A DNA stretch of 64,000 nt, from positions 5,282,501 to 5,346,500 of the forward strand of contig NC_091675.1 of the NCBI RefSeq assembly GCF_042453785.1. Reading direction: 5' to 3'. The DNA is from Malus domestica (lineage: Eukaryota; Streptophyta; Magnoliopsida; Rosales; Rosaceae). The position numbers and the translations under genes were made by a program. How positions within the stretch are numbered: the stretch's first letter is position 1; every line of letters begins with the position of its first letter. Below the pieces are notes generated by a model. That model did no database searches. It was not told where the DNA came from and was given only the letters and a program-made list of their open reading frames with translations. This document shows, one piece after another, positions 11,292 through 22,048 of this stretch.

Positions 11292-12592
11292 ATGTCCGGA
11301 GGAATCGCGCGCGGTCGTCTCGCGGAGGAGCGAAAAGCGTGGCGGAAGAACCACCCCCATGTCCGTATCCACCGTCGTCCTTCTCTTCTCTCCAGATTAT
11401 TTGCAATTCAATTTTCATTCGCCCATTATTGCATCGCCTGAAGTTGTCGTTTTTGTGGTTGATTAATTAAATTAGGGTTTTGTGGCGAAGCCGGAGACCG
11501 CTTCGGACGGCTCCGTCAATTTGATGGTGTGGCTGTGCATCATCCCCGGCAAACCCTCTGTAAGTCCTTTTCTTTCTTTTTCTGGTCAGAATTTTGCAGG
11601 GCATGCAATTGAAGATAGTAAGTTTCGGTTGTTGGGATTTTAATTTGGAATTTGACTTGCGTGATCAGTTAGCCCCTCAATCGGGGCATCAAGGTTTTAG
11701 ATTTTATGGGGTTTTTTTTATAATGTTATTGTATTTTGTTCTAATTATGTTTCACTGTATAAATTTCTATAGAGAATTGGATGAGGGTTTTTCCAGAAGT
11801 TGTTTGCTGGACTGCTTTTTCATACTGTTGTTTAGTTTGTCTATATATATATGTATGTATGTATGTATGAAATCTATTATATTGAAGATAAAGTTCACAT
11901 TTTTTTAGCTTCATAATGCCGATATATATTGGGAATGCTGATTTTTATGATGGACTGATAGTGGTTGCTTGGTAGCTAGCATAACATCCTTACAAGAAAT
12001 TTTCGCAATATATTTTTTTTCTTCTGTTTTTTATTTCTTCTATTTTTTTTCTTCTATTTTTTTGGGTATTGATCTTGCTGGTATTGCAGACTGATTGGGA
12101 AGGTGGCTACTTTCCACTTACACTTAACTTCAGTGAGGATTACCCCAGCAAGCCCCCGAAATGCAAGTTCCCGCAGGGCTTTTTCCACCCCAATGTGTAT
12201 CCTTCTGGAACTGTTTGTCTTTCAATTCTCAACGAGGACAAAGTAAGCAATCTCTACTGCTCTAGCTTGTATATGGAGATTGTGTTCATTGATGAAGTCA
12301 TCCTAACGTGAATTTCTTTTTTCAGGGTTGGAGGCCGGCCATCACAGTGAAGCAAATCCTCGTAGGCATTCAGGATTTGCTAGGCCAGCCTAATCCTGCT
12401 GATCCGGCACAAGCCGAAGGTTATCAACTCTTTATCCAGGTCTGTCTTGATCTTTAGGTGTCTCTCAATCACTTCTGTGACTGCTTAAGAAATATGAACT
12501 GTGTTGACGATTTCTATCCTGCCGTGCAGGAACCAGCTGAGTACAAGCGAAGAGTGCGACAGCAGGCAAAGCAATACCCACCTGTTCTATAA
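11292..12592 (+). CDS. SCE1: SUMO-conjugating enzyme E2 (SCE1/UBC9 orthologue), complete, five exons
   Basis: Exons 11292-11360, 11476-11559, 12090-12242, 12326-12439 and 12530-12592 join to exactly 160 codons plus stop, the usual length of plant SCE1. The product accepts SUMO from the E1 (SAE1/SAE2) on its active-site cysteine and transfers it to lysines of nuclear and cytosolic targets, alone or with E3s such as SIZ1. Visible hallmarks are the N-terminal helix [36 protein letters not shown], the HPN motif in [11 protein letters not shown], catalytic Cys in [29 protein letters not shown], and the C-terminal [10 protein letters not shown]. All introns are GT-AG. Two or three residues in exon 2 differ from the plant sequences I remember ([10 protein letters not shown] where WHCTIPGK is usual). 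The identification is secure; whether it is the main or a secondary paralogue is not known. Confidence 0.95.
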
Positions 12593-13383
12593 TGTATTGT
12601 GCTTTTACTAGATATGACTACAAACTCATTGATTTGGTCAAGGTGGTCATGCTTAAGGCTCTCTGCAAGACGTGATCAACCTTATAAGTATGTTCTCGTT
12701 TGAATTGCAAATATGATTTGGTTTTTTTTTTAATGTTTTATAGTCTTTGCTGTTCTGTCAGCGGACATGCTGCTGTGTAAATATTCTCTGTGTTATTGGA
12801 AGCTCTGACGCACTTCAAATTAAGACTTCAAAACTCTAGTCTTTTTTTTTTTCTTCCCTTTTCTCTCCGATGTAGCCATGACATTGACCGGTGTCTTTCG
12901 GATGTAGCCATGGCATGTGTTATAGTTTGTTGGAGTTCGCAATCAGAGTTACGGAATATATAAGTGATTTTTGCAATTCCCTTTTTTCTAATTCTGGACG
13001 ACTATTGATTCTGATGTTAGGAGAGTAAATAAACAAAACGAGAAATAAGAAATAAGAACAAGATGAAGAGCGCAAGGAGTGTGAAAATCACTACCAGTGT
13101 TACAATCAGAGAAGGCGACTAAGGGAAGGGATGGAATTTGGACCCTTCATCTCCACTCCCTTCTGGAGAAATTTAATGGGGCCTGTATTGAGAATTTGGG
13201 GGTTAGGGATTGACTTTTGTTTCATGGAATTCATGTCTTTTGTTTCTTTACCCACTTAGGTTGTTATCATTCATTAACATGTCAACTGCATGTCTGTAAT
13301 GTACTCCAGGATCCACCTGGCCATTCAAGGTCCTTTTCCTCATCAGCATCCTTCCAGTGACTGAGACTCGGTATCCATTGAAT
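12593..13383 (+). other. SCE1 3' untranslated region and spacer
   Basis: Follows the SCE1 stop and is AT-rich. A TTCTCTCCGATGTAGCCATG stretch is partly repeated within 12865-12910 (GATGTAGCCATGRCAT twice). No additional gene is seen. Confidence 0.45.
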
Positions 13384-13561
13384 TAGGATTCTCTCCCCTC
13401 TTATTCTCATCTTCTCTCTCCTCTCTTCTCACACTTTGTTTTTTATCTTATTATTTCTATGAAAAAAATCAAAATAAGATGTTGATGTGGTTTAATCGTA
13501 ACCGTTCAAGTAAGAGGAGAGGAAAGGGGAGAGAGATTAGGAGGGGAAAGAATCCTCATTT
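13384..13561. mobile_element. Short foldback MITE
   Basis: The left end AGGATTCTCTCCCCTC and right end GGAGGGGAAAGAATCCT are near-complements, with further inverted CTCTCCTCTC/GAGGAGAGG blocks inside. It lies between the convergent SCE1 and SPRY genes. Confidence 0.55.
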
Positions 13562-13969
13562 CCAATTACCCAAGGCATATCAAAGCTCAATTACAACTTA
13601 AACAAAAGATTTGAGTTTTGAAATATATACAAAGGGGAACAAATGTTCTCCTGCAAAAAGTAAACAAATGAAAAAATCTTTAGAAGGATATTATCCTGTT
13701 TCTATCTCTATATATTTCATGAGGAGCAAACCCTTCTCACTCCCACAAGCATTTGCATATAGCCGATTTGCCAAAAACCAAGAAAAATTTATCGTTGTTG
13801 ATCTCTCCGGCACTGGTTAGTAATATTTGTGTGTACCTACAGATCTAACATATCGACCACGATATCAACAACACTATCAATAGATACCAACTCTTGATAT
13901 GTCGTAACACCTGTTGACATTATGTAGATATCGTTGTCGTTATGTTATTGACATGTCATCGATATGCTC

Positions 13970-16166
13970 CTACGATACTGTGTGCGGGGATCTTCCACAA
14001 CTCTCCAAGACAATCTCAAACAAATCAGCTTCAGATTCCTCATCAAACTCCAGTTCATGGTTAGGGTTTTGGTTGCCCTTGGTTGTGCACCTGTTGAGCC
14101 ACTGGGAGTCAATTCTATCCATGGAGAAGAGCTCCATGCTATCTTCATAGAATGCAGCAGCGGAGGATCTCACAAGAGGGCCCCCAAAGCAAGGGTTAGC
14201 TGTCCTCTGAGCATTGGCGGGGGCATACTTGAAGGCACTTTGACCAAGGTTGACCAGGACTGTAATGTCAGTGTTTGCTGCTAGGGTTGGATACAGAGGA
14301 GTGCTGAATTCCTCTGATTGGCAGTGGATCACGTGCACCAGCTCTGATTCCACAGTGAAGTATACCTTCTTTTGTTTGGGATCAAAACCACATCCAATCA
14401 CTCTGTCTCTTTTTCCCCATGTTGCTTTTTCAGATTCAAACACAAGTTTCATCCCTGAAAAAATAAATCCAAGTTAAAAAAATGAATCACACAATGTTCT
14501 AAAAAATTTAAAATTTTGAAGTAAACTGCAGAAATTGTGGGTGTAGGAAGGTATAGTGTTGTAACAAACACCAAATACTTAATAATCTATTCTTTGTTTT
14601 AATAATTGTTTGGCTCATTACACGTAAGGAAGCTGTCACCTTTTTACTGTTAATTAGTCTGATATACATACAAAGATATTTCATTAAAACAAGGATATTT
14701 CATTAAAAAAAAAAAGAGACCTTACATACATACTCAACATTTTAATTTGTTTACTGTGATGAGCGACTCCTTACACGTAAAAAGCCAAGTTTTTTTATTT
14801 ATTAAGTTTTAGCAACCACTCTAAACCTACTTCAGATAGAACAAGGATATGGCAGCATGTAATGGGTCCATACTGACATTAATTTCCAAATTTACAATTC
14901 ATGAGACACTGCTGTCACAGATTCTTTAGGTGAGATATTTGATTTATTGTTGGTTTGCCACTTTTTCCCTTTCTTTCTTTTTGTGCCAAAAAATAACACA
15001 AAACTAGAAACCTCGTGATTTCAACAGTCCTCTCGGTCTTTTTCGGACCTCACTAGCGTGCATAAAAAATCGTAAAGTATTCAGTTTGGAATGCAGCAGA
15101 TAAAACATGAATGTTAAAATCGCTACCTCGATAATTTGCATACTCATACCTTTTGACCTAGCTAGGACAATGCATAATGCAAGAATACAGTAAAATTAGT
15201 GAAAAAGAAGAGAGAAATTCAAGAATTACCATCGAGATGGACAGAGCCATTGGAGCCGAATCCGATGCTTCCCGGATAACTCCCGGGAAGTTTGAGCGGA
15301 AGAGCGCCGCCGACGGAGAGTCCAACAGATAGCAACACAGCTTCATTTTTACCATGATGAATATCATCCTTAACACTGAGCTTCAACTCCTCAATTCTTC
15401 TAATACTCTGACTACTACTACTTACATGAACCAAAGAATCTGAACTCGGATTCTCTTCGTAGCTCTTCTGAATCAATTTAATCTTCTCTCCTTCCTTGAC
15501 AATCGACTGACTCATTTCATCACCGCCGCGCGGACTCAAAATCGTGATCTCGAAATAAGCTTCTTGCGGGAAGGAATTGTTTCCGAGAGCAGGGCCTGGC
15601 AGAGGCAGCGCAGTTTTTATCACAGAGGCAGCAGAAGCAGCAGTGCCTAATGAATTTGACACTTTTTTCGACCCCGGATTGAGTCGAACTTTCTGCATGA
15701 AATCTGCTGATCCCTGACATACTTCCCAGCTTATCTCCGGCTGTGCATCCCTAACTCTCTGATCGCCGGCCGCGCACATCCCCAAAAGTCTCGACCTTGT
15801 CGAACCAGAAGACTGATAATTTGTGAAGCCGAATCGTGACCACCCATTCTCGACGGCGTCGGTGACGAACGTCGGATTATTGCCCCAGCTGAACAGCGGC
15901 TTCCCGGAAACCCCACGGCCGTAATAGTTGTTTCCGGTCGACATGCTTTTGCTTGGTTGTTGGTGGCGATGAAGCTTTGGAATCCCATCTTGCAAACTCT
16001 CTGTCCTAACAACCGTCGTCGCTGCCGCCGTTGTCATCGTGCCACCGCTGCCAGCATTTTGTTTACGCTTCTTGTAACAATTCCATCGCCATAAAACCAT
16101 CACAACAACGACCGCAGCAACCCCTACGCAGACTGCAACCGCCGCGGCATGCTTCCAACCGAACAT
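13970..16166 (-). CDS. SPRY-domain protein with N-terminal membrane anchor, two exons
   Basis: On the minus strand exon 1 is 16166-15230 and exon 2 is 14454-13970. They are joined through a 775-bp GT-AG intron splitting a Gly codon (HLDG|MKLVF), for a total of ~473 residues. Residues 7-27 form a hydrophobic Ala/Val segment followed by basic RWNCYKKRK, a type III-like membrane anchor. Residues 28-200 are low-complexity. From about 203 to 425 there is a SPRY fold signature: AYFEITILSPRG, VGLSVGGALPLKLPGSYPGSIGFGSNGSVHLDG, then KRDRVIGCGFDPKQKKVYFTVESELVH and PTLAANTDITVLVNLG. SPRY domains bind protein partners. The acidic tail ESEADLFEIVLES is seen in plant relatives (similar to Arabidopsis At4g09340-type proteins, from memory). 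The partner and process are unknown. Confidence 0.85.
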
Positions 16167-16565
16167 GTTTTCAATCTTCTCTCAAATGGGCTAACGAGAA
16201 TTTTTGTGTTTTTGATTAGGGAGGAGAGGTTTGAAGAATTAAGCGGAGGAGCGCGGAAGGGAGAGGGCGTGGACTAAGAATGGTTCAAGAAAGGCAGGGA
16301 GAAGGAGGAGAAGAAACAGAAGAAAGTAATGTGGGCATCGCATGTGTGATTGTGTGGTACGAGTCCTGAGAGATGGGCTAAACGTTTTTTCAAAGGCAGA
16401 GACTTTTATTTTTTATTCATTAGTTTGGTGTGTGAACCGACAGCCCTTCGTCATTTAAAAAACGCGTTGGTTGTATTTATTGTGTTTTTGTTTTTTTGTT
16501 TTTCTTAGAGGTTGAGACACATGAGAGAACATATTTTGAGAGAAGATCGAATATGAAAATGTAAA
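16167..16565. other. Upstream region of the SPRY gene
   Basis: Probable minus-strand leader and promoter: purine-rich GGAGAAGGAGGAGAAG on the plus strand at about 16290-16310, then AT-rich sequence. No clear TATA box was assigned. Confidence 0.4.
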
Positions 16566-16930
16566 GAGTAAATTGTAGTAATGATTCTTCAACTAAAAAT
16601 TTATTATCATTGGTTCCTTAACTAATCAAAATGTATAGCTATGGTCATTTTCGTTAACTTCATCAAAATTTTGTCAAAATGAATTATGTTGGAATGACAA
16701 TTGTTACAATTGGATTAAAGTTTGAGGGACCATTGCTCCAATTGAGTTAAAGTTTATGAACCATTTCTCCTGTTGGATTAAAGTTGAGGGACCAACGATA
16801 ATGAATTTTTAGTTGAAAGACCATAATTGCACGTTTTGATGAGTTGAGGGACCAATGGTAATTGATTTTTTGTTGAGAGACCATTGCTCCAATTGAGTTA
16901 GAGTTAAAGGACCATTGCTACAATTTACTC
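16566..16930. mobile_element. Mutator-like MITE, 365 bp, perfect 9-bp target duplication
   Basis: The terminal inverted repeats are GAGTAAATTGTAGTAATG and CATTGCTACAATTTACTC. The 9-mer AAATGTAAA is present immediately left (16557-16565) and right (16931-16939), matching the 9-bp duplication of Mutator-type insertion. The interior repeats a GGGACCATTGCTCCAATTGAG phrase three to four times. Confidence 0.85.
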
Positions 16931-17056
16931 AAATGTAAATGTATGGGTAATTGGGTACTTGTGTTTTCTTTTTCTTGTTTGGTGCAGTAAAACTTCTATA
17001 AAGTCATAAGTTCAGACCAAACTAGTTTTATAACTTTAAAAATGTTATTATATTGT

Positions 17057-17207
17057 CACTTAGTAATACGGTCTAGTGGTATTCCTCTTTATTTGTAAGT
17101 AAGAGGTTTTAGGTTCAATTTTTTTCAAAAGCAAAGTTGAACCACATTATTATGACAAGCCTATTGTAAGGTTTAGCTCACTCCCCTACCCCCTTAGACC
17201 ATGAAGA
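17057..17207 (+). mobile_element. SINE family A, 3'-altered copy
   Basis: Matches the full copy at 42307-42486: CACTTAGTAATACGG..., TTGTAAGTAAGAGGTTTTAGGTTCAA (tRNA-type box B region), then GAACCACATTATTATG. The poly(A) end is replaced by the start of the long inverted repeat at about 17205. Confidence 0.65.
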
Positions 17208-18150
17208 AAATATATTTCTGGGCTAGATTCCCTTCAGAATTTAAGATTGGCTTAAATTATTTTTGACCCATCAAAATGTCATATTTCAAACTTTTTTTTT
17301 GTTTTTACTTATAATCTAACGGTTATGATCAAATGAGATCAAGTCTAATGGTAAAAAAAGATTTGATAGTCCAAAATTAAATCTTACGTCTAAAATAATT
17401 TAAGAAAATGATTTAAATCAAATTTAACTTAAAAAATTATAAATACCTATGTATTTGTATGATTTTTAATTATTTATCCGAATTTAAATATTTTTAAATT
17501 AAAATATTCATAAAATAAACTAGGATAGTCTGCATAAATTTTATTTTCAAAAAAGTTACCGAAAAAAAAGGCTAAAATCATTATTTAATAATCTTGTGCT
17601 AAAAGTTTAAGCCATAAGATCATCTCCAACCTTTTGGGATAAAGCTTAAAAATTTAAGCCAGACAATTTTAAGCCATAACTCAAAAACTGTTTTTCTCTT
17701 CCAACCTTTATAGCATAAAATTTTAGGCCGAGATTATTAAATAATGGTTTTAGCCTAATTTTTTTTCAGTAACTTTTTTTTTTTAAATAAAACTTATGTA
17801 GATTATCCTAATTTATTTTTATGAACATTTTAATATAAAAATATTTAAATTTCGATAAGTAATTAAAAATCATACAAATACATAGGTATTTATAAATTCT
17901 TAAGTTAAATTTGATTTAAATAATTTTCTTAAATTATTTTAGACGTTATATTTAATTTTGGACCATCAAATCTTTTTTTTTGTTACCATTAGATTTGATC
18001 TCATTTGATCATAGACATTAGATTATAAGTAAAAAACAAAAAATAGTTAGAAATATGACAGTTTTGTGGATCCAGAATAATTTAAGCCAAACTTAAAATT
18101 CTGAGGGGAATCTTGCCCAATGATATATTTTTCTCCCAAAAGTTTATTTT
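17205..18150. repeat. Long imperfect inverted repeat, arms ~400 bp, spacer ~115 bp
   Basis: The left arm (about 17210-17610) is the imperfect complement of the right arm (about 17725-18145). For example GATTTAAATCAAATTTAACTT at ~17411 pairs with AAGTTAAATTTGATTTAAAT at ~17900, and ATGATCAAATGAGATCAA at ~17324 with TTTGATCTCATTTGATCAT at ~17995. A transcript would fold into a long hairpin. It looks like two copies of one MITE family lying head-to-head. Confidence 0.8.
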
Positions 18151-18323
18151 AGCCCAATGGTTAGAGATGGTTTGTGAGGGTTTTAAAGCTTATATTTTAA
18201 GTTTTATTCCATGGGTTGGAGATGGTTCAAGGGTTGGAGGAGAAAAGCATTGTCTGGGTTATGGATTGAAATTTTATGGCTTAAATTTTTAAGCTTTATC
18301 CCCAAGGGTTGGAGATGTTCTTA
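17616..18323. mobile_element. MITE overlapping the right arm of the long inverted repeat
   Basis: Starts TAAGATCATCTCCAACC and ends GGTTGGAGATGTTCTTA, near-perfect complements. Both sides then run through a TTAAGCTTTATCCC / GGGATAAAGCTTAA stretch. It contains the complete right arm, while the left arm (17210-17610) would be a second, truncated, inverted copy. Confidence 0.65.
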
Positions 18324-19517
18324 ATGAATGTTGTATTTACTAAATTTATTGACTTATTTATCCTTAATGAATGTTGTATTTACTAATTAGAAATCTTGAG
18401 GATGACAATTATGAAAATATCAAAATTTTCGTGCCAAGAAGCTATAAACATGCTTGAGAGATTATAAACATTGTGGCTTCAACAAGAGGGTGTCCATGTT
18501 GATGAAGTATTATGTACCTGCAAGCTTAAAGATGTGATATCAAATATAAAAACTAAAGTATTGTCGCAAACAACTTTAGAGAAATATTTTAGTTCATCCT
18601 AAACTTTTATTTGTGATATTGCATATTTTTGTACTCGTCGATAACTAATACTATGTGAATGTGTGTTTTCTTAAGATGGTCCTAAGTTGGGGACTGAATT
18701 TTTTTATGACTTTAGAGATGTTATTCTTTGTAAAGTATTACTTTAGAAAAGTTTTACTGTATTTGGATAATGAGAGGGTAAATTGAGTTTTTGGGTACCT
18801 GATGGTCTGAGGCTGGTAAAGCTGAAAAAGAATGAAACTGTAGAAATATGTAGCAGTTAGGTGGTTATTTTTCGAATGGCAGTTAATTTGATTTTACGAC
18901 CTTTATGCTTAGCAGAGCTACAAAATATGCTTTATCCCGATGATCAAAAGTTAAGCCACCTTCAAACCTTCAAAAGTCTTAAACCAAAATCTAAAGGGTA
19001 ATTATCCATGTGGTGTGGGGGATAAGGCGAGACAGAATCCCTAAGATGGAGGAATATGGTAAAGAAAAAAAGATCCTCTTTGAAAAATCAAACTTTCAAG
19101 TCTTGTTTTTCTCTTACTCATGGGACTGGAAAATATGGTGGTTCTTAATTTTCATAAATTCTTTTTCATGGTCCGATAAAATAGTATCTGCCTAATTAGG
19201 AACCAAATCCCACTAATTAATTCCCTTGCAATAATGGTATTCTTACCATATTTTTGTATCACAATTGTATACCACTTTAGGTGACATCTGATATAGACAA
19301 CCACATCATCTAAATTAATTAGCATTTAATTTCAAAATGTTAATCAATAATTAATAAAAAGATTGTTAATTAAATGATGATTGTGGTATACGAGGAGTTT
19401 CCTTCTTCCACATTATTTAAGTGTTTTAATTAATAAAAAAGATTGAAATTAAATGATGTAGCTTGACCAACTCATTTGCCACCTAAGATGATAAAAAAAT
19501 GTGGTATAAAATTGGGA
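18324..19517. other. Intergenic AT-rich sequence, nothing recognised
   Basis: A short local repeat (TTAATGAATGTTGTATTTACTAA, twice near 18320-18385) is the only structure noted. No gene is supported. Confidence 0.45.
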
Positions 19518-19655
19518 AAATTTGAAATATGTCCAATTGTATAGGCCTACTTTTGAAATAGGTCCAATTTTTAGTGACTTTTGACTTTTGAAATATGTCC
19601 AATTTTTAGTGACTTTTGAATTTTGAAATAGGTCCAATTTTTAATTACTTTAGAC
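19518..19655. repeat. Short tandem repeat, unit ~35-40 bp
   Basis: The phrase TTTTGAAATAGGTCCAATTTT (with ATATG variants) followed by TAGTGACTTTTGA occurs about four times in succession. Confidence 0.75.
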
Positions 19656-20230
19656 CCATATCAAAATACCCCTATAAAATTATGGTAAGAATAACATTAC
19701 TATTTCCTTTTCATTTTAGGAGATATACTAGCTAGATAGAAGGAACATTTACTTTTCACACGTTATCTTTAATTTTCCACCATCAAATTAAATATTAATT
19801 TTAAAATGTAAACATATAGTTCATTCATAAGCTACTATTGTAATTTAATTAGAAGGAAAAGTTACCGCGTAGTACTACGGTTTAATTGTAAGTGAGAGGT
19901 CTTATCTTCGATTCTTGACAAAGACGGATTTGAACCATATTATTGTTAATTTATTGTAAGAGCAACTCTACCCTTGTGGATTGCTCGGGGGATAGGCGAG
20001 AGAAAAGGGCCCGAGGCCCTCTAGATTTGCTCCAGCATGAAGGAGCCCGAGCGAAGGTGGAGGCCCGAGCTCCGGGCATGTGAAGAGTTGACAGCCCGAG
20101 AGCCCGAGCTCTAGGCCTTTTTAAATTTTTTTTTCTGTCAGGCGTGTGCACCCCACTGGAGCGTGGGGGCGCGTTGCCCGACAATTTTTCAGAAAAAACA
20201 TAAGCCTTTTCAGACTTCAATGTTACCGTT

Positions 20231-20250
20231 GGGAAGCCACGTGGCTTCCC
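20231..20250. promoter_or_regulatory. 20-bp perfect palindrome centred on a G-box
   Basis: Reads GGGAAGCCACGTGGCTTCCC, with flanking CCGTT/ACGG extending the symmetry. It contains CCACGTGG, a bZIP/bHLH core. Occupancy is not known. Confidence 0.6.
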
Positions 20251-20653
20251 ACGGTTCATTCGATCTCAACGGTAAAAAAAATAAATAAAATCTTGTTGAT
20301 GTACAAAATTAGTGAGGACTTTGGTACAACAGAAAGTGTTAAGTTTATGACCTTCGCTAGATTGCTCTGCTCCTCATCCTCTTCCTTCTCATTTTGGGCT
20401 ATATGGAGATTGAATATTCCTTCAGATTGGTTAAACAATTCTTCATCTTCTTGATCGATTTCCCACATCATGCTTGAAGAATAAGACATTGAAAGTAGAA
20501 ACTATGAATAATGATACATATTTTGATTTGGTGAAGAAGGAAGCAGAAACTATGAATACTGATAGAGATATTGAGAAAATTGGTGTGAGATTTAAAAGGA
20601 TGGATGATGGATTATTATATGAAGGATTTTGAAATGATTAGGGTATAAATAGT

Positions 20654-20948
20654 GCCACGTGGCATGCCGTCATTCGTTAAAAATCTGATCGAAATCTGTC
20701 CTAAAATATTATGAAGAGATAACAACACGTGGCACGATGACATTAGATAAAAATCTTATCGAAATCCATCACCAATAATTATCTTTTCGGATAATGACAC
20801 GTAGCGCAACGAGAACGATTTAAAACCTGATCGAAATCTATTCTTAAAGATTCTGAAAAGATAACGACACGTGGCACGATGACATTGGATAAAAATCTTA
20901 TCGAAATCTATGACCAACAATAGTCGTTTTGGGTAAATGACACGTGGC
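20654..20948. repeat. Phased array of five ACGT/G-box motifs, ~70-73 bp apart
   Basis: GCCACGTGGC (20654), ACACGTGGC (20725), ACACGTAGC (20797), ACACGTGGC (20867) and ACACGTGGC (20940). Flanks alternate between CACGATGACATT and GCAACGAGAACGATTTAAAA types, so the true unit is a ~142-bp dimer. ACACGTGGC is the classical ABRE/G-box form. Confidence 0.8.
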
Positions 20949-21369
20949 GCAACGAGAACGATTTAAAATATCTTATCCGAAATTACAAAAAAAATTATTT
21001 AGTATTATTTTGTAAAAAAAAATAATAATAAATATTTTATTGCCTATTGTCAGGGTTATTCAAGTACAAGGGTGGAGATACAAAATGCAATTACTGTTCA
21101 CATGGTGGATTGAATAGTGGATTGTCTGGGAGGAGGGCTCCAAAGGTGGAGTTGCTCTAAGACTAAGTCACCAATTTTCTTAATGTTGATAATAACGTTT
21201 GTTAAAAAAAACAAAAAGGAAAAGTCCACATAAAATATCTTATTTGTCTCAAGTTATGGTTATTTTTGGCTTTTCCAAAAGGTTGGCAAGGCTACACTAA
21301 AAAGAGGGGACACCTCCTACTAGATCTGTTGTGTTTTTGGTCAAGCATGCATACAGGATACAACAGTAG

Positions 21370-21563
21370 AATGAGAATATTTTTTATCACCACCGTTAAG
21401 TGATGATTATGTTCATTACTTTATTTATTATCGTTGGACGAGTTTAAATTTTAAAATTTCTATAGTGAATAGACACAAATATCAAATTTAAAGCTATCTA
21501 ATAATACTAAATAAGATGGTAAACAATATCATCACTTGAGGATGGTATGATAAAATACACCCT
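21370..21563. mobile_element. Short inverted-repeat MITE
   Basis: The left segment GAGAATATTTTTTATCACCACC...AAGTGATGATTATGTTC mirrors the right ...AACAATATCATCACTTGAGGATGGTATGATAAAATACACCCTC. The target duplication was not resolved. Confidence 0.5.
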
Positions 21564-22002
21564 CATATAATAAGTAATGGATTCAATATTCAACATGCGT
21601 TGCACTAATTTGTATAATTGTATTTAATATACATTGACCTCCTCCTTTTTGTTCTTTCTACATTGTACTCATTTGTATAATTGTATTTAATATATTGACC
21701 TCCCTCTTTCCTTTCCTTCTCTCTATGGCACATCCAGCCGCCTACTAGTGATACCTCATTCTATTTAGGGTTTGAAATCTTGTCATTAAGGGCATTTGAA
21801 AAATCATATCAATATTTATTTTTATAATTATGTGAGACGTCGTTTACACGTAATTAAATGACTGTCAACTGTTTTATGTGTGTGAAGTTATACACTCACA
21901 TAAATAACTAATCAAATTGGTGCAATAAAAGTGGAAGTCATAAACATGCAAAATTTTAATGGCTTAAAAAACCTATTTGAACGAGTGAGTGACTCTCAAT
22001 CG

Positions 22003-22005
<3 letters not shown>
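21564..22005. other. Intergenic sequence before the TA array
   Basis: Includes a local duplication of ATTTGTATAATTGTATTTAATATA (about 21608 and 21670). No gene is supported. Confidence 0.4.

Positions 22006-22046
<41 letters not shown>

Positions 22047-22048
<2 letters not shown>

Larger units (their letters stand above)
19960..21157. mobile_element. PIF/Harbinger-like element, 1198 bp, TAA target duplication
   Basis: The ends are GAGCAACTCTACCC and GGTGGAGTTGCTC. TAA stands on both sides (19957-19959 and 21158-21160), the typical 3-bp Harbinger duplication. The interior has a GCCCGAG-rich block (19990-20120), a 20-bp perfect palindrome (20231-20250), a 74-bp LTR-end fragment (20294-20367), a minus-strand reading frame starting at 20489 with acidic residues (EIDQEDEELFNQ) of no recognised family, and a phased G-box array (20654-20948). 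No DDE transposase is visible, so it is non-autonomous. Confidence 0.8.
19867..21217 (+). mobile_element. SINE family A copy split by a Harbinger-like insertion
   Basis: The 5' part (19867-19959) matches other family A copies: CGTAGTACTACGG, TTGTAAGTGAGAGGTC, TTCGATTCTTGAC, TTTGAACCATATTATTG. The remaining 3' part with its A-rich tail resumes at 21161-21217 directly after the inserted element at 19960-21157. Confidence 0.75.
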
